Below are positions 25,516 through 33,989 of a stretch of DNA of 64,000 nt, in pieces. Within the stretch, counting starts at the first letter, position 1. Every line of letters begins with the position of its first letter. The stretch comes from Methanocalculus chunghsingensis (GTDB lineage Archaea; Halobacteriota; Methanomicrobia; Methanomicrobiales; Methanocorpusculaceae), in NCBI RefSeq assembly GCF_018132105.1, contig NZ_JWHL01000002.1, positions 62,001 to 126,000 of the forward strand. Reading direction: 5' to 3'. The notes under the pieces are model-generated. The model was not told the DNA's origin. It did no database searches and worked only from the letters and a program-made list of their open reading frames with translations. The position numbers and the translations under genes are program-made.

Positions 25516-26794
25516 TCAACTCCCTGACTCGCTCGCAGATTCTATCGAGAATCTGCTTATCGGTTGGAAATTCCGTCTCCACAACTTTCTTCATCCGGAT
25601 TGGAACACCATCCATCCGATATGCGGTTCCAGCAACCTCAATTCCGGTGATCGCAACGGGGATCTGCACTTGGCAGAGTGCTGTCGTTGGATTAACACAG
25701 GGATCGATCTGAATGGTCGGTATTGCTGCCATATGTTCAATACAGGTTTTTGGGAAATGTGCACCAGGATCACTTGCCACAACAAGGCATGCATCAGGCT
25801 CTTTTCTGGCCAGTACATCGATGACGGTCGTCTCACCGGGATTATAAAAGGCGATCCCGCGTGAGAAGTCTACGGCAAACGGATATCCTGCCATCCAGGT
25901 GAGGACTTCATTGAAGCCATAGACATTGTAATGGCCACGCATTGCACTGATCGTAAACTTCGTCTTCCGGTTCAGTTCAGAGACGAGCTCGATCGCATTT
26001 CTGATATTCTTATACTTCCCCCGGGTCATGGAAACGCCAAGGCCGAAGAAGACAGCTCCATAGCGGGCTTTCTGGCAGAGATCAACGACCCGTTGCAACT
26101 GCTCCTTCTTGACGCCTGCGACTGTTGCCGGCACTACATCCCCTCGGCCGCGTACCATCGCACGGAGTGCTGAGAGAATGAGATAATCCCCTCCCGGCTT
26201 CACCTGGATGAACTCATCGGCAATCTTCGCCGTCTCGGACTCCCTGACATCGACGACGACGACTTTTCTGTCACTGACGGTATTTTCAAAGAAGTACCCG
26301 TCTGCATAGGTTGTATAGCGACTCAGATGACGGGGATGCGCCTCGATCGGATTACATCCCCAATAGATGACGAGATCTGCCCGGTTCTTGACCTGACCAA
26401 GTGTGCAGCCTGGATGGCCCACCTCCTGGATCGCAAGGATGGAAGGATTATGGCATACTGAGGTGGTGCTGTCGATGAGGGCGCCAAGCTCTTCGGCAAG
26501 ATGAACTGCAGTCACCTGTGCCTCATTATAGGTTCCGCTCCAACCATAGAGGAGTGGACGGGTCGCTCCCGAAAGAATACGGGCAGTCTCCTCAATTGCC
26601 TCATCAAAGCTTACCTCTACCCATTTCCCCTCTTTTCTCATAATCGGGTGCTTCAGGCGCTGTTTTGAAAGGTACTTAGCATTACCAAGCACACAGCAGT
26701 TCTCAACACCGACAATACGATTGTTCTTAATCGTCAGGGTGATATCATCACAGAGACAACCGCAGAACGGGCATGGCACATCCTCAATTATCAT
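25502..26794 (-). CDS. fwdB: Formylmethanofuran dehydrogenase subunit B (Mo/W catalytic)
   Basis: The 430-residue protein has an N-terminal [4Fe-4S] motif (CPFCGCLCDD, then Cys34) followed by the molybdopterin oxidoreductase fold. TTSVCHNPS supplies the Cys expected to coordinate the metal, rather than selenocysteine. FwdB reduces CO2 to formate inside the complex. It overlaps fwdD upstream and fwdA downstream. Whether tungsten or molybdenum is used cannot be read from sequence. Confidence 0.93.
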   Translation of the reverse strand: MIIEDVPCPFCGCLCDDITLTIKNNRIVGVENCCVLGNAKYLSKQRLKHPIMRKEGKWVEVSFDEAIEETARILSGATRPLLYGWSGTYNEAQVTAVHLAEELGALIDSTTSVCHNPSILAIQEVGHPGCTLGQVKNRADLVIYWGCNPIEAHPRHLSRYTTYADGYFFENTVSDRKVVVVDVRESETAKIADEFIQVKPGGDYLILSALRAMVRGRGDVVPATVAGVKKEQLQRVVDLCQKARYGAVFFGLGVSMTRGKYKNIRNAIELVSELNRKTKFTISAMRGHYNVYGFNEVLTWMAGYPFAVDFSRGIAFYNPGETTVIDVLARKEPDACLVVASDPGAHFPKTCIEHMAAIPTIQIDPCVNPTTALCQVQIPVAITGIEVAGTAYRMDGVPIRMKKVVETEFPTDKQILDRICERVRELNGNG

Positions 26795-27173
26795 AACGCA
26801 GCCCTCCTATTTCTTCCATAAGATCCCATACCGTCATGACAGGATCGTCTGTTGGCTCAATCTCGACCGGGATTGCCTTATAATCAGGCATCCCTGTTCC
26901 ATGGCTGTACCCGCCGGTGATGGCATTTGCATATGGTCCAAGTGCAATAAAGACACATCCCTCCCGTAAAGTTTCAGTCTCTTCGGTTCTCAGGACGACT
27001 GACCCGGCAGCACTCGTTACACGGACTTTATCGCCCGACTCGATACCAAGTTGGAAGAGATCCATCGGATGGATGAAGAGGACCGACGTCGCCTCTCTGT
27101 AGCCTTGTGAGATCTTATGCTCAACAAATGCTCCCTGAGGGATCACCCTCCCGGAATTGAGGGTGTACGTCAT
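26784..27173 (-). CDS. fwdD: Formylmethanofuran dehydrogenase subunit D
   Basis: The 129-residue protein corresponds to the C-terminal molybdopterin-dinucleotide-binding domain of the catalytic subunit, encoded separately as in other methanogens. The GDKVRVTSAAGSVVLR and GPYANAITGGYSHGTGMPDYK stretches are typical. Its start overlaps the end of the ferredoxin gene (27170-27173), so fwdDBA is in the same message as the Eha genes. Confidence 0.92.
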   Translation of the reverse strand: MTYTLNSGRVIPQGAFVEHKISQGYREATSVLFIHPMDLFQLGIESGDKVRVTSAAGSVVLRTEETETLREGCVFIALGPYANAITGGYSHGTGMPDYKAIPVEIEPTDDPVMTVWDLMEEIGGLRYDN

Positions 27174-27772
27174 AGCTTCCCTCCCTCCGTAGCCTCAACA
27201 ACACGCGCAACCCGGATGGCATTGTTTGGACAGTGTTCCTCGCAGGTTTTGCATCCTGTACATTTCTCTTCATGAAGGATTTTGTTCTGGCCGGTATCAA
27301 CCCGCATGATCACTTCGTTCGATCGTGATGTCCCACTCGATCGCAATGAGGGATCGATCTCACGATTCACCGGGCAGACCACCGAACAGTTTCCACATCC
27401 CATACAGGTCTTCGGATTAATGCTGATATGATAGGTCCCTGAGAGGAGCAGTTTCTCCTCTTTCTTTGTCGCAAGAATTCTCCCGCTTGCAAGGACATCC
27501 TCCGGGCATGCCTCGACACAGAGGCCGCAACGGATACAATGCCCTTTTGTGATTTCAGGTCTCCATACGCCTTCACGTTTCACAACAATGATCGCCTCAG
27601 GCGCAGGACAGATCATCATGCAGGCGAGACACTGCGTACATTCATTCTCTGTTGTTACGGGGAAGTCCCTGAAGTACGGCGGGGTCACCAGTGGCTCCGT
27701 CTTTGCTGTCAGAAACCGGCTGATCCATGCAGGGCGGAGGAACTCTCTGATATACCAGATGATCGATGTCAC
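27170..27772 (-). CDS. Polyferredoxin subunit associated with Eha hydrogenase
   Basis: The 200-residue protein starts at a GTG (27772), giving a hydrophilic N-terminus with IIWYIREFLRPAW. Four CxxCxxCxxxC motifs follow (CTQCLACMMIC, CIRCGLCVEAC, CMGCGNCSVVC and CTGCKTCEEHC), for four [4Fe-4S] clusters. It sits between the hydrogenase large subunit and fwdD, so it may carry electrons from the hydrogenase to Fwd. It resembles EhaP/NuoI-like subunits but has fewer clusters than textbook EhaP. The longer frame upstream overlaps the large-subunit gene and is not used. Confidence 0.82.
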   Translation of the reverse strand: MTSIIWYIREFLRPAWISRFLTAKTEPLVTPPYFRDFPVTTENECTQCLACMMICPAPEAIIVVKREGVWRPEITKGHCIRCGLCVEACPEDVLASGRILATKKEEKLLLSGTYHISINPKTCMGCGNCSVVCPVNREIDPSLRSSGTSRSNEVIMRVDTGQNKILHEEKCTGCKTCEEHCPNNAIRVARVVEATEGGKL

Positions 27773-27776
27773 GACG

Positions 27777-28862
27777 CTACCTCTCCGTACAGGCGATGCA
27801 GGGATCTGAACTGATGAAGATCGACGTGATGTCAGCTGCCGACTCTGCATCAGTCAGCATCTCATGCGCACAAACCTGAATATTCATAATAGATGGTGTC
27901 TGAATTGCAATTTCAAGGATGCGGCCATATTCGTCGGTGACGAGATCATAGAGGAGTTCGCCACGCGGGGCCTCCATACGGTACTGGATCGATCCTGCCT
28001 GTATGACGCCGCCGCCGCGGACCGGTCCGGGCTGCATCTTTAAAAGAGCTGATCTGATCAGATTCACACTCTGAAAGACCTCGTCAAATCTTGCCATGAT
28101 CCGCGCATAGTTATCTCCTTCATGACGCACGACAGGAGAAAATCCGAGCGCCTGGTAGGTCGGATGATCAGATCGACAGTCAACAGATATCCCGCTTGCC
28201 CGTGCAGTCGGACCGACAGCATATGCTGCCTCTGCCGCCTCTTTGGTGAGGATACCGATTCCTTTCGATCGAAGGGCGATGAAAGGGCCTGTCTCAAAGA
28301 TCCTCACAAAACGTGTCAGCTCGGAATCAATATGATCAAGAGCAGATTTGAGGGATTCAGCCCTATCATCCGGGAGATCCCATCTGACACCACCGGGAAT
28401 GATATATGCGCAGGTGACCCGTGCGCCGGTGATCAGCTCCAGCTGATCCATTACTGTCTCACGGAGATTGAGGACATACATCGCCAGTGTCTCATGTTCG
28501 ATGGTATAGCAGTAGGAGTAGTTTGCGAGGAGATGACTCTGCATCCGGTCGAGTTCGTTGACAATGACACGCAGGTATGCTGCCCGCTCCGGAGGGATGA
28601 TTCCTGATATCTTTTCTACCGCCTCGATGAAGGTGTAATTATGGATGACCGAGCAGATTCCACAGACCCGTTCTGCAAGGAACATCACCTCCTGCCAGGG
28701 GCGGCCACGCATAATCCGTTCGATCCCTTTCTTTACATATCCGAGCTCGACTTCTGCCGAGAGGACATACTCACCTCGTGTCTCACATTTAATCCGGCAG
28801 GGCTCCTTGAAAAGAGGGTGTACCGGACCGACAGGGAGGGATATGTCAACTGTCTTCTTCAT
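27777..28862 (-). CDS. ehaO: Energy-converting [NiFe] hydrogenase large subunit, EhaO-like
   Basis: The 361-residue protein starts at ATG 28862, overlapping the small-subunit stop. It has the group-4 Ni-Fe ligands: [14 protein letters not shown] near the N-terminus and DPCIACTER at the C-terminus, all four cysteines present. The family is nuo D-like with no C-terminal proteolytic tail. It forms the catalytic core with EhaN and reduces ferredoxin with H2, driven by an ion gradient. Confidence 0.9.
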   Translation of the reverse strand: MKKTVDISLPVGPVHPLFKEPCRIKCETRGEYVLSAEVELGYVKKGIERIMRGRPWQEVMFLAERVCGICSVIHNYTFIEAVEKISGIIPPERAAYLRVIVNELDRMQSHLLANYSYCYTIEHETLAMYVLNLRETVMDQLELITGARVTCAYIIPGGVRWDLPDDRAESLKSALDHIDSELTRFVRIFETGPFIALRSKGIGILTKEAAEAAYAVGPTARASGISVDCRSDHPTYQALGFSPVVRHEGDNYARIMARFDEVFQSVNLIRSALLKMQPGPVRGGGVIQAGSIQYRMEAPRGELLYDLVTDEYGRILEIAIQTPSIMNIQVCAHEMLTDAESAADITSIFISSDPCIACTER

Positions 28863-29314
28863 TGCTTCTTCTCCTCGTAATCCTTGAAGATAAGTGGTGC
28901 CAGTGAGAGGATGGTGCTGATAATCTCTGTTGGACGTGGCGGGCAACCGGGAATCTCTGCTGCTATCGGGATATGTTTTGAGACCGGAGGATCGACAAGC
29001 GTCTCCGGCCGGTTAAAGACACAGCCTGATATAGGACAGTTTCCGATAGCGACTGCGACCTTTGGATGGGGAATCTTCTCCCAGAGGGGTTTGAGTTTAT
29101 CTTCCCATTGCGGAGAGAAAGCGCCTGTAATAAGGAGAACATCAGCCTCACGTGGGTTATTATGTACATAGATCCCGTACTGCTCGATATCATAGCGCGG
29201 GGAGAGGCATGCAAGGATCTCGATATCACAGCCATTGCAGGATCCGACATTCACATAGCAGACATGAATCGATCGTGATCGGATGGTATTCTTCAGTTTC
29301 TGGATGATACTCAT
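28859..29314 (-). CDS. ehaN: Energy-converting hydrogenase small subunit, EhaN-like
   Basis: The 151-residue protein has the proximal [4Fe-4S] ligands [18 protein letters not shown] and PGCPPRP, as in NuoB and the group-4 hydrogenase small subunits. It overlaps the large subunit by four bases. Length and motifs are normal for an Eha or Ehb small subunit. Confidence 0.9.
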   Translation of the reverse strand: MSIIQKLKNTIRSRSIHVCYVNVGSCNGCDIEILACLSPRYDIEQYGIYVHNNPREADVLLITGAFSPQWEDKLKPLWEKIPHPKVAVAIGNCPISGCVFNRPETLVDPPVSKHIPIAAEIPGCPPRPTEIISTILSLAPLIFKDYEEKKQ

Positions 29315-29688
29315 GATCTGATCAGCTCCAGAATTCCAGTTCTGCCTTCTTCAAGTGCAATCTCTTTCTCCAGTCCGCTCTCAATCTTCTCAATAACATC
29401 GGCTACTGCTTTCTGACCCGCATCCGGTGAAATAAGGTGTGTTGCCTGCGTCAGCATGTGAATACCGAGCTTTTGTTCAATCTCATTGCCTTTTTTTCGT
29501 GCGGCATCACATCGTGCTGGCAGGTTTTCAAGAAGAAGCATATCACATTCTTCAATGAGTATCTTTCGTGCCGCCTGAGGTTTTATACCAAGGATTGCGG
29601 CAATCTCGATTGTTACAGCATGATGCCGCCTGCTTTCGAGGATCAAAAGCTTCATCCGCCTGAGATCCTTCTCATACAGATATTCCAT
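29311..29688 (-). CDS. ehaM: EhaM-like subunit (DUF1959)
   Basis: The 125-residue soluble protein begins [24 protein letters not shown] from the ATG at 29688, which overlaps the previous gene's stop (TAA on ATG). Its helical composition and place just before the small subunit match EhaM, the DUF1959 member of the Eha operon. The larger frame open to 29970 overlaps membrane genes and is not real coding. Role in the complex is not known. Confidence 0.78.
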   Translation of the reverse strand: MEYLYEKDLRRMKLLILESRRHHAVTIEIAAILGIKPQAARKILIEECDMLLLENLPARCDAARKKGNEIEQKLGIHMLTQATHLISPDAGQKAVADVIEKIESGLEKEIALEEGRTGILELIRS

Positions 29689-29936
29689 TATATCACTCCT
29701 CCTGCAAAGAGGAGACCATAGATGGCAAAGGTCAGGAGACAACACCAGATCAGGATCATCTCGTATTTCTTTGCCTGTTCTTCGTTTGAGGCGAATAATC
29801 GTGAGGCAAGACCGATCAGTATCAGGGATCCAATGATCGCAGCATAAAGGATCGATATCATGAATGCACCCTGGGCTATGAATAGCCCGATATAGAGTGC
29901 GACACCGGCGACCATCGAGAGTCGAATAAGACTCAT
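29688..29936 (-). CDS. Small Eha membrane subunit, EhaL-like
   Basis: The 82-residue protein has two predicted membrane helices (VAGVALYIGLFIAQGAF and ILIWCCLLTFAIYGLLFAG) with a charged connecting loop (SNEEQAKKYEM). It lies between the NuoH-like subunit and EhaM. Position and size fit EhaL (DUF2104-like) but EhaK is an alternative name; the lettering is inferred from gene order. Confidence 0.65.
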   Translation of the reverse strand: MSLIRLSMVAGVALYIGLFIAQGAFMISILYAAIIGSLILIGLASRLFASNEEQAKKYEMILIWCCLLTFAIYGLLFAGGVI

Positions 29937-30775
29937 GCAAAGACCCCCAGGTAAATGATATAACAGGCAACCAGGGCGGTTGTCACCGTCTGAACCGTCA
30001 CTGAGTCATAGGGTGCGAGCATCGGTGTGGCTGCACAGACGAAAGAGAGTGAGATCATCAGGAGAAAGACGAGGAGGAGTGCGACCGGCACCCCGACCGG
30101 CCCGATGAAGATCATCACAAAGGCGTAGAGGAGGACGAAGGTCTTTAAACCGAACGCCGCATTCATAACGCCACGCCAGACCCCGAAGTGTTCGGTCCAG
30201 TATCCTGAGACAAGCTCTTTTGCCTCGACGATCGAGAAAGGGCCGTAGTGGATCTTTGAGAGGATCACCATGTACAACGCGATTGCCGCAGGAAGTGCAG
30301 GCAGGAGAAGCGGTCCGTTGATCACCTGGTACGCCTCGATATCCCTGAGCATCAGTGATCCGGTGATCAGGTAGATGAGAGCGACACTGGAGAGGAGCGG
30401 AAGCTCGGATGCCGCTGATACAACCGAGCGTATCGCACCAAACTTGGTATACGGCGACCCTGATGCAAGCCCTATTCCATGCTCGACGATCTTATGAAGG
30501 ACATAGAGTGCGAAGAGGAGCAGAAGGCTCTCTCCTGCCATCAGGAGTGCAAATGCGGCCACCCAGAGACCGATTGATATGGCAACCACCCCGACATAGA
30601 CGCCCTGGCTTGCGGTTTTTGGTATCCAGGTCTCTTTTGCAAGGAACTTAAGTGTATGGAGTATCTCCTGCCAGATTGGCGGCCCTGGCCTGCCCTGAAC
30701 ACGGGCGATCACCTTCCGGTGAATACCATGGAGGAGAAGGCCCGCAAAGATTGCTGCGAGGATATATTCTATCAT
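29933..30775 (-). CDS. ehaJ: NuoH-like membrane subunit of the hydrogenase, EhaJ
   Basis: The 280-residue protein is a NuoH/HyfC homologue: RVQGRPGPPIWQEILHTLKFLAKE near the N-terminus is the quinone/ion-channel signature. A conserved charged loop VEAKELVSGYWTEHFG follows and there are about seven to eight helices. In energy-converting hydrogenases this subunit links the catalytic arm to ion translocation. Overlaps of four bases or less on both sides show it is inside the operon. Confidence 0.88.
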   Translation of the reverse strand: MIEYILAAIFAGLLLHGIHRKVIARVQGRPGPPIWQEILHTLKFLAKETWIPKTASQGVYVGVVAISIGLWVAAFALLMAGESLLLLFALYVLHKIVEHGIGLASGSPYTKFGAIRSVVSAASELPLLSSVALIYLITGSLMLRDIEAYQVINGPLLLPALPAAIALYMVILSKIHYGPFSIVEAKELVSGYWTEHFGVWRGVMNAAFGLKTFVLLYAFVMIFIGPVGVPVALLLVFLLMISLSFVCAATPMLAPYDSVTVQTVTTALVACYIIYLGVFA

Positions 30776-30776
30776 A

Positions 30777-30983
30777 TCAGTACCCCATGAACGGAATATC
30801 TCCGTCGGTCAGTCGTGCTGCAAAGAGGAGACCCACCGAGATGAGCAGAACCGGCACAATCAGGATGGCTATCACTGCAGAGAGGGATGGTGCTATTATT
30901 CCAAGGTGTGCCCCGGCAGACGCGATGACGAGGATGACACCTGAAATGATAGCGAACAACTGAATGGAGAATCTCTTCATCAT
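30777..30983 (-). CDS. Small membrane subunit, EhaI-like
   Basis: The 68-residue protein has two hydrophobic helices and ends ARLTDGDIPFMGY. Nothing catalytic is present. It overlaps the preceding NuoL-like subunit by four bases and stops one base before EhaJ begins. The letter is assigned from operon order (Eha H, I, J). Confidence 0.7.
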   Translation of the reverse strand: MMKRFSIQLFAIISGVILVIASAGAHLGIIAPSLSAVIAILIVPVLLISVGLLFAARLTDGDIPFMGY

Positions 30984-31645
30984 ATCACCAGAACTATCTC
31001 AATAACCCGCAGGAAGAGCAGGAGTGAGCTGAAATGGATCATCAGAACATATGGTGCTCCCTGTGCCCTGATGATCTCGGCTTTCCCGATATACAATGGT
31101 GCGATACCTTCCCCCATTACCCCAAGGACGAGAAGGGCTTTTGCCAGGAGCGGAACGACTCCTGCACCGGCAAGCACCCAGATGGAGAGGCTCCCGGTCG
31201 TTGCGAGGATGAGTGCAGCTCCGCCGAAGAGAGGAACTGTTGCAAGCATTGCAACGATACCGTACTGGAATGCGGCATTGAGAACATGTTTGTTCCCTGA
31301 GGCAGCCACGATACCGATATTCGTTATTCCAACCATAACGGCAAAGAGGGTGAAGTTGAAGATATCCCCGGTTACCATGGCACCGAGGGTGGCTGCACCA
31401 CAGGCGATTGCCATGAACCGGGAGAACCGCATATCCGGTACATTGACCTCTTTGGCATAGTATGCATCACCGCCAAAGGCGATATTCATCTGTCGTTCAG
31501 GAAGGCTGAATATAGCAATCAGAATGAAGATGATGACAAAGGCAGCGAGTGCTCCTGTATAGACGCTGAAGTATGGAACAATATCTCCAAATGAGAGGGA
31601 GAAGAGCTCTCTCCCCTCGACATTGAGATCAAACACCTGGATCAC
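30980..31645 (-). CDS. ehaH: NuoL/N-like membrane subunit, EhaH
   Basis: The 221-residue protein has about six helices and motifs of the complex I antiporter-like family in shortened form (GDIFNFTLFAVMVGITNIGIV and GVVPLLAKALLVLGVMGEGIAPLY, with a Lys in a helix). Its length fits EhaH rather than full NuoL. It likely takes part in ion translocation. Confidence 0.78.
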   Translation of the reverse strand: MIQVFDLNVEGRELFSLSFGDIVPYFSVYTGALAAFVIIFILIAIFSLPERQMNIAFGGDAYYAKEVNVPDMRFSRFMAIACGAATLGAMVTGDIFNFTLFAVMVGITNIGIVAASGNKHVLNAAFQYGIVAMLATVPLFGGAALILATTGSLSIWVLAGAGVVPLLAKALLVLGVMGEGIAPLYIGKAEIIRAQGAPYVLMIHFSSLLLFLRVIEIVLVI

Positions 31646-32231
31646 CCCGCATCGTTCCGATAAGTGAGAATTTTGCCATCACCTTCAGAAGGATACCTCC
31701 TCCTGCCAGCATCACTGCGAGGAACCACTGTGACGGGAAGATGAGGAAGATGAAGAAGGCTGCAATCCATGTAACCCAGGCATATCCGCTGACCGTCTCA
31801 ATCAGCTCAAACTTCTCATCATGCTTTTTAAAGGCGAGATAGAAGATGATCCCAAGACCCGCCACCGCACCTCCGGAGAATCCCGAGAGGATGATCCCAT
31901 AGATCACCAGAATCGCGGCAAGAATCGCAGGTGCGGTATCAAGGACCTCAATATCAAGCACTGTGCTGTTCTTCTTCTGCTGGATTCCTTCTTTGACGAG
32001 ATAGATCTCGGCAAGGGCCATCAGCTTCGAGATCCCGACGACCAGTCCCGGAAGGATGAGTGCCTCGGCGAGATCCGTACCGACGAGGGCGATGATGAAG
32101 AGTGCCATAATCGCGGCGAGATCGGTCAGAATAAGCTTATGCAGGTCATCCTTCTCTTTGAGGAACGAGAGGAAGGTTACAAGGATACAGAGCGATACTG
32201 CAAAGAGCCCGATATGGAATGGCGTGATCAT
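31629..32231 (-). CDS. ehaG: Eha membrane subunit G-like (DUF2105)
   Basis: The 200-residue protein has about six helices, with the conserved LVGTDLAEALILPGLVVGISKL stretch including acidic residues in membrane segments. It is read as EhaG from position and size. It overlaps its neighbours by 4 and 17 bases. Confidence 0.75.
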   Translation of the reverse strand: MITPFHIGLFAVSLCILVTFLSFLKEKDDLHKLILTDLAAIMALFIIALVGTDLAEALILPGLVVGISKLMALAEIYLVKEGIQQKKNSTVLDIEVLDTAPAILAAILVIYGIILSGFSGGAVAGLGIIFYLAFKKHDEKFELIETVSGYAWVTWIAAFFIFLIFPSQWFLAVMLAGGGILLKVMAKFSLIGTMRGDPGV

Positions 32232-32680
32232 TCGTCATCCCTCCGTCGGTAAAGATATGATGCCATTGCGAAGGCGACGAAGAGTATGGCCGTCTCGACG
32301 ACGGTGTCAAGTCCCCGTGTCACATAGAGGATCTCATCGATTATTCCGCCGGGATGTGCGACGATTGTGGTTCCCATATGTGGAGTTGTTGTGGCAAGTG
32401 CGATCGCAAGCGGTGTCAGGTATGCGGTGGTGAAGCCAAGTTCAGGGCTGTTCTCCGGGTATTCAGCGAGGACTTCGGTTCTTTCGAAGGGTTCTCCTCC
32501 CCGGTCATAAGGATCGAGGGGGCTGTCACGATCGATCGTCTTTGGGTAGAGGCGATCACCCTGATACTCCATCGAGGGGATGCTGATGATCCCCCCAAGA
32601 ATGACGATGATGATCAGGACCGCATAGACCCGGGAGAGGTTATCGAAATTCGAGAGGATGCCTGAAATTCTGTGAATCAT
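32228..32680 (-). CDS. ehaF: Eha membrane subunit F-like (DUF2106)
   Basis: The 150-residue protein has one helix near residue 20-40 and one at the C-terminus (ETAILFVAFAMASYLY), with an external loop holding PGGIIDEILYVTRGLDTVVETA. That stretch resembles the MnhB/MbhF-type antiporter subunits. Position gives EhaF. Confidence 0.75.
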   Translation of the reverse strand: MIHRISGILSNFDNLSRVYAVLIIIVILGGIISIPSMEYQGDRLYPKTIDRDSPLDPYDRGGEPFERTEVLAEYPENSPELGFTTAYLTPLAIALATTTPHMGTTIVAHPGGIIDEILYVTRGLDTVVETAILFVAFAMASYLYRRRDDE

Positions 32681-32919
32681 CGAATGACAGCCTCCTTCTT
32701 TCCGATAACCCGTACAAGGATGAAAACGCTGACCCCTGATACGGCAACAAATGTCAGAAGTGCAATCGTCTCATCAAAGGAGAGCATTACAAGGAGGAGG
32801 CCAAATGAAGCCACTTCAAGATTGATCAACCTTGTGATATAATCCCTCGGCGACGGCCAGGCAGTACTGATCGCTCCAAGGATGATCAGTCCGCATCCGA
32901 TGATAAACTCCGGGGTCAT
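32677..32919 (-). CDS. ehaE: Eha membrane subunit E-like (DUF2107)
   Basis: The 80-residue protein has two to three helices and the segment SPRDYITRLINLEVASFGLLL, which resembles MnhC/NuoK-type small subunits with a buried Glu. It overlaps its neighbours by four bases on each side (ATGA style). Confidence 0.75.
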   Translation of the reverse strand: MTPEFIIGCGLIILGAISTAWPSPRDYITRLINLEVASFGLLLVMLSFDETIALLTFVAVSGVSVFILVRVIGKKEAVIR

Positions 32920-33149
32920 TGGACCGGCCTCCCAAGCAGAAGCAGGATGATGATCGTTGAGAGTGGAATAATGAGGGCAACAATGATTGCTACATCAAGA
33001 TATCCCCGCATAACCACAAAAGGAACGATCCCTGCTGTAATGATCGAAAGGCCGATCAGCTTGTCAAATGGACCCCTCCAGAGGGCAGTAACGACAGCTC
33101 CAAGCGTGATCAGCACCGTCAGCAGGAGGATAATCAGACCTTCAATCAT
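32916..33149 (-). CDS. ehaD: Eha membrane subunit D-like (DUF2108)
   Basis: The 77-residue protein has three short hydrophobic helices. GPFDKLIGLSIITAGIVPFVVMRGYLDVAIIVALI resembles MnhG/MnhB-type segments. It lies in the run of small Eha proteins and is named from order. Confidence 0.74.
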   Translation of the reverse strand: MIEGLIILLLTVLITLGAVVTALWRGPFDKLIGLSIITAGIVPFVVMRGYLDVAIIVALIIPLSTIIILLLLGRPVQ

Positions 33150-33394
33150 GTGCCACCCCGCTTTGCATAGGCACTTGCAATTGCATTTGCCTCCAGGGTC
33201 GATCCGATGAAGTAGGCGGCTGCCGCAACGAGGGTGAGGGGATGGGGAAGGAGCAGGACGATGGTCCCGGCGATCCCGAAGTTCATCACATTAATAAAAG
33301 GCAGTCGGGTGAGCGTCTCCTGCTCGGCAACTGCCCTGATAGCCCCATAGACGGCGATGAGGAGGCAGATGAATGCTGCAATCAGGCTCTCCAC
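33146..33394 (-). CDS. ehaC: Eha membrane subunit C-like (DUF2109)
   Basis: The 82-residue protein has two to three helices with the polar stretch LTRLPFINVMNFGIAG, resembling MnhG-like small antiporter subunits. It overlaps the preceding gene by 13 bases. Lettering is by operon order. Confidence 0.74.
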   Translation of the reverse strand: MESLIAAFICLLIAVYGAIRAVAEQETLTRLPFINVMNFGIAGTIVLLLPHPLTLVAAAAYFIGSTLEANAIASAYAKRGGT

Positions 33395-33867
33395 CTCCAG
33401 AGACGACCCAGGAGATGGCTTGCTTTCGTGAGGGAGAGCCCCTGAATTGTAAGAATTGCAATAACTGTTCCAACGATGAAGTCGGATGGGATGAAGCCAA
33501 ACTGTGTCGAGAGGGTAATGACAGCCGTCGCGATGAGTGCTCCGGTTGTACCTGCAAATCCGGGATCATGACAGATCCTGTTTCCGATGAATACAAGAAG
33601 AGCTGCTGCAATTCCACCCGGAATTCCGGCTACAAAGACCCCGCATGCCGCAAGGAGGGTGCCGGCGGATGCATCAGGCGATGAGACGATGTTGCCCATC
33701 ATCCATCCGCCGTTTCGATTGCCGCCACGCCGGGCAATCAGATCTCCGATGGCCTTGGCGCCACTGACACCTCCTTTCTGGGGAAGACGCCAGAATATAT
33801 CGACCGATACAAAGAGTATCCAGGTAAGAGCAGCTGCAATTAGTATTCGTCCGTATTCTTCAAGCAT
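33382..33867 (-). CDS. First membrane subunit of the Eha array, EhaB-like
   Basis: The 161-residue protein has four hydrophobic stretches with a conserved cytoplasmic-type loop (IARRGGNRNGGWMMGNIVSSPDASAGTLL). It is the first gene of the minus-strand array; no separate EhaA is seen upstream, where 33868-33989 holds only an AT-rich promoter zone shared with the divergent permease gene. It could therefore be EhaB with EhaA missing, or a merged function. Confidence 0.65.
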   Translation of the reverse strand: MLEEYGRILIAAALTWILFVSVDIFWRLPQKGGVSGAKAIGDLIARRGGNRNGGWMMGNIVSSPDASAGTLLAACGVFVAGIPGGIAAALLVFIGNRICHDPGFAGTTGALIATAVITLSTQFGFIPSDFIVGTVIAILTIQGLSLTKASHLLGRLWRWRA

Positions 33868-33989
33868 TCTGCATCAAAGCTGATTCAATATATCGTCGCA
33901 GGTATAGTAAAACCTTATGATTCTAACATCAAATTTCGGATACATATCACTATATTCTTATAAGGTATCGAGGAGTATCACTCTGTGAA

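Noticed and set aside
27170-27850. Longer 226-residue start for the ferredoxin
   Set aside because: The extra N-terminus overlaps the hydrogenase large-subunit coding end and has no family similarity; GTG at 27772 gives a normal start.
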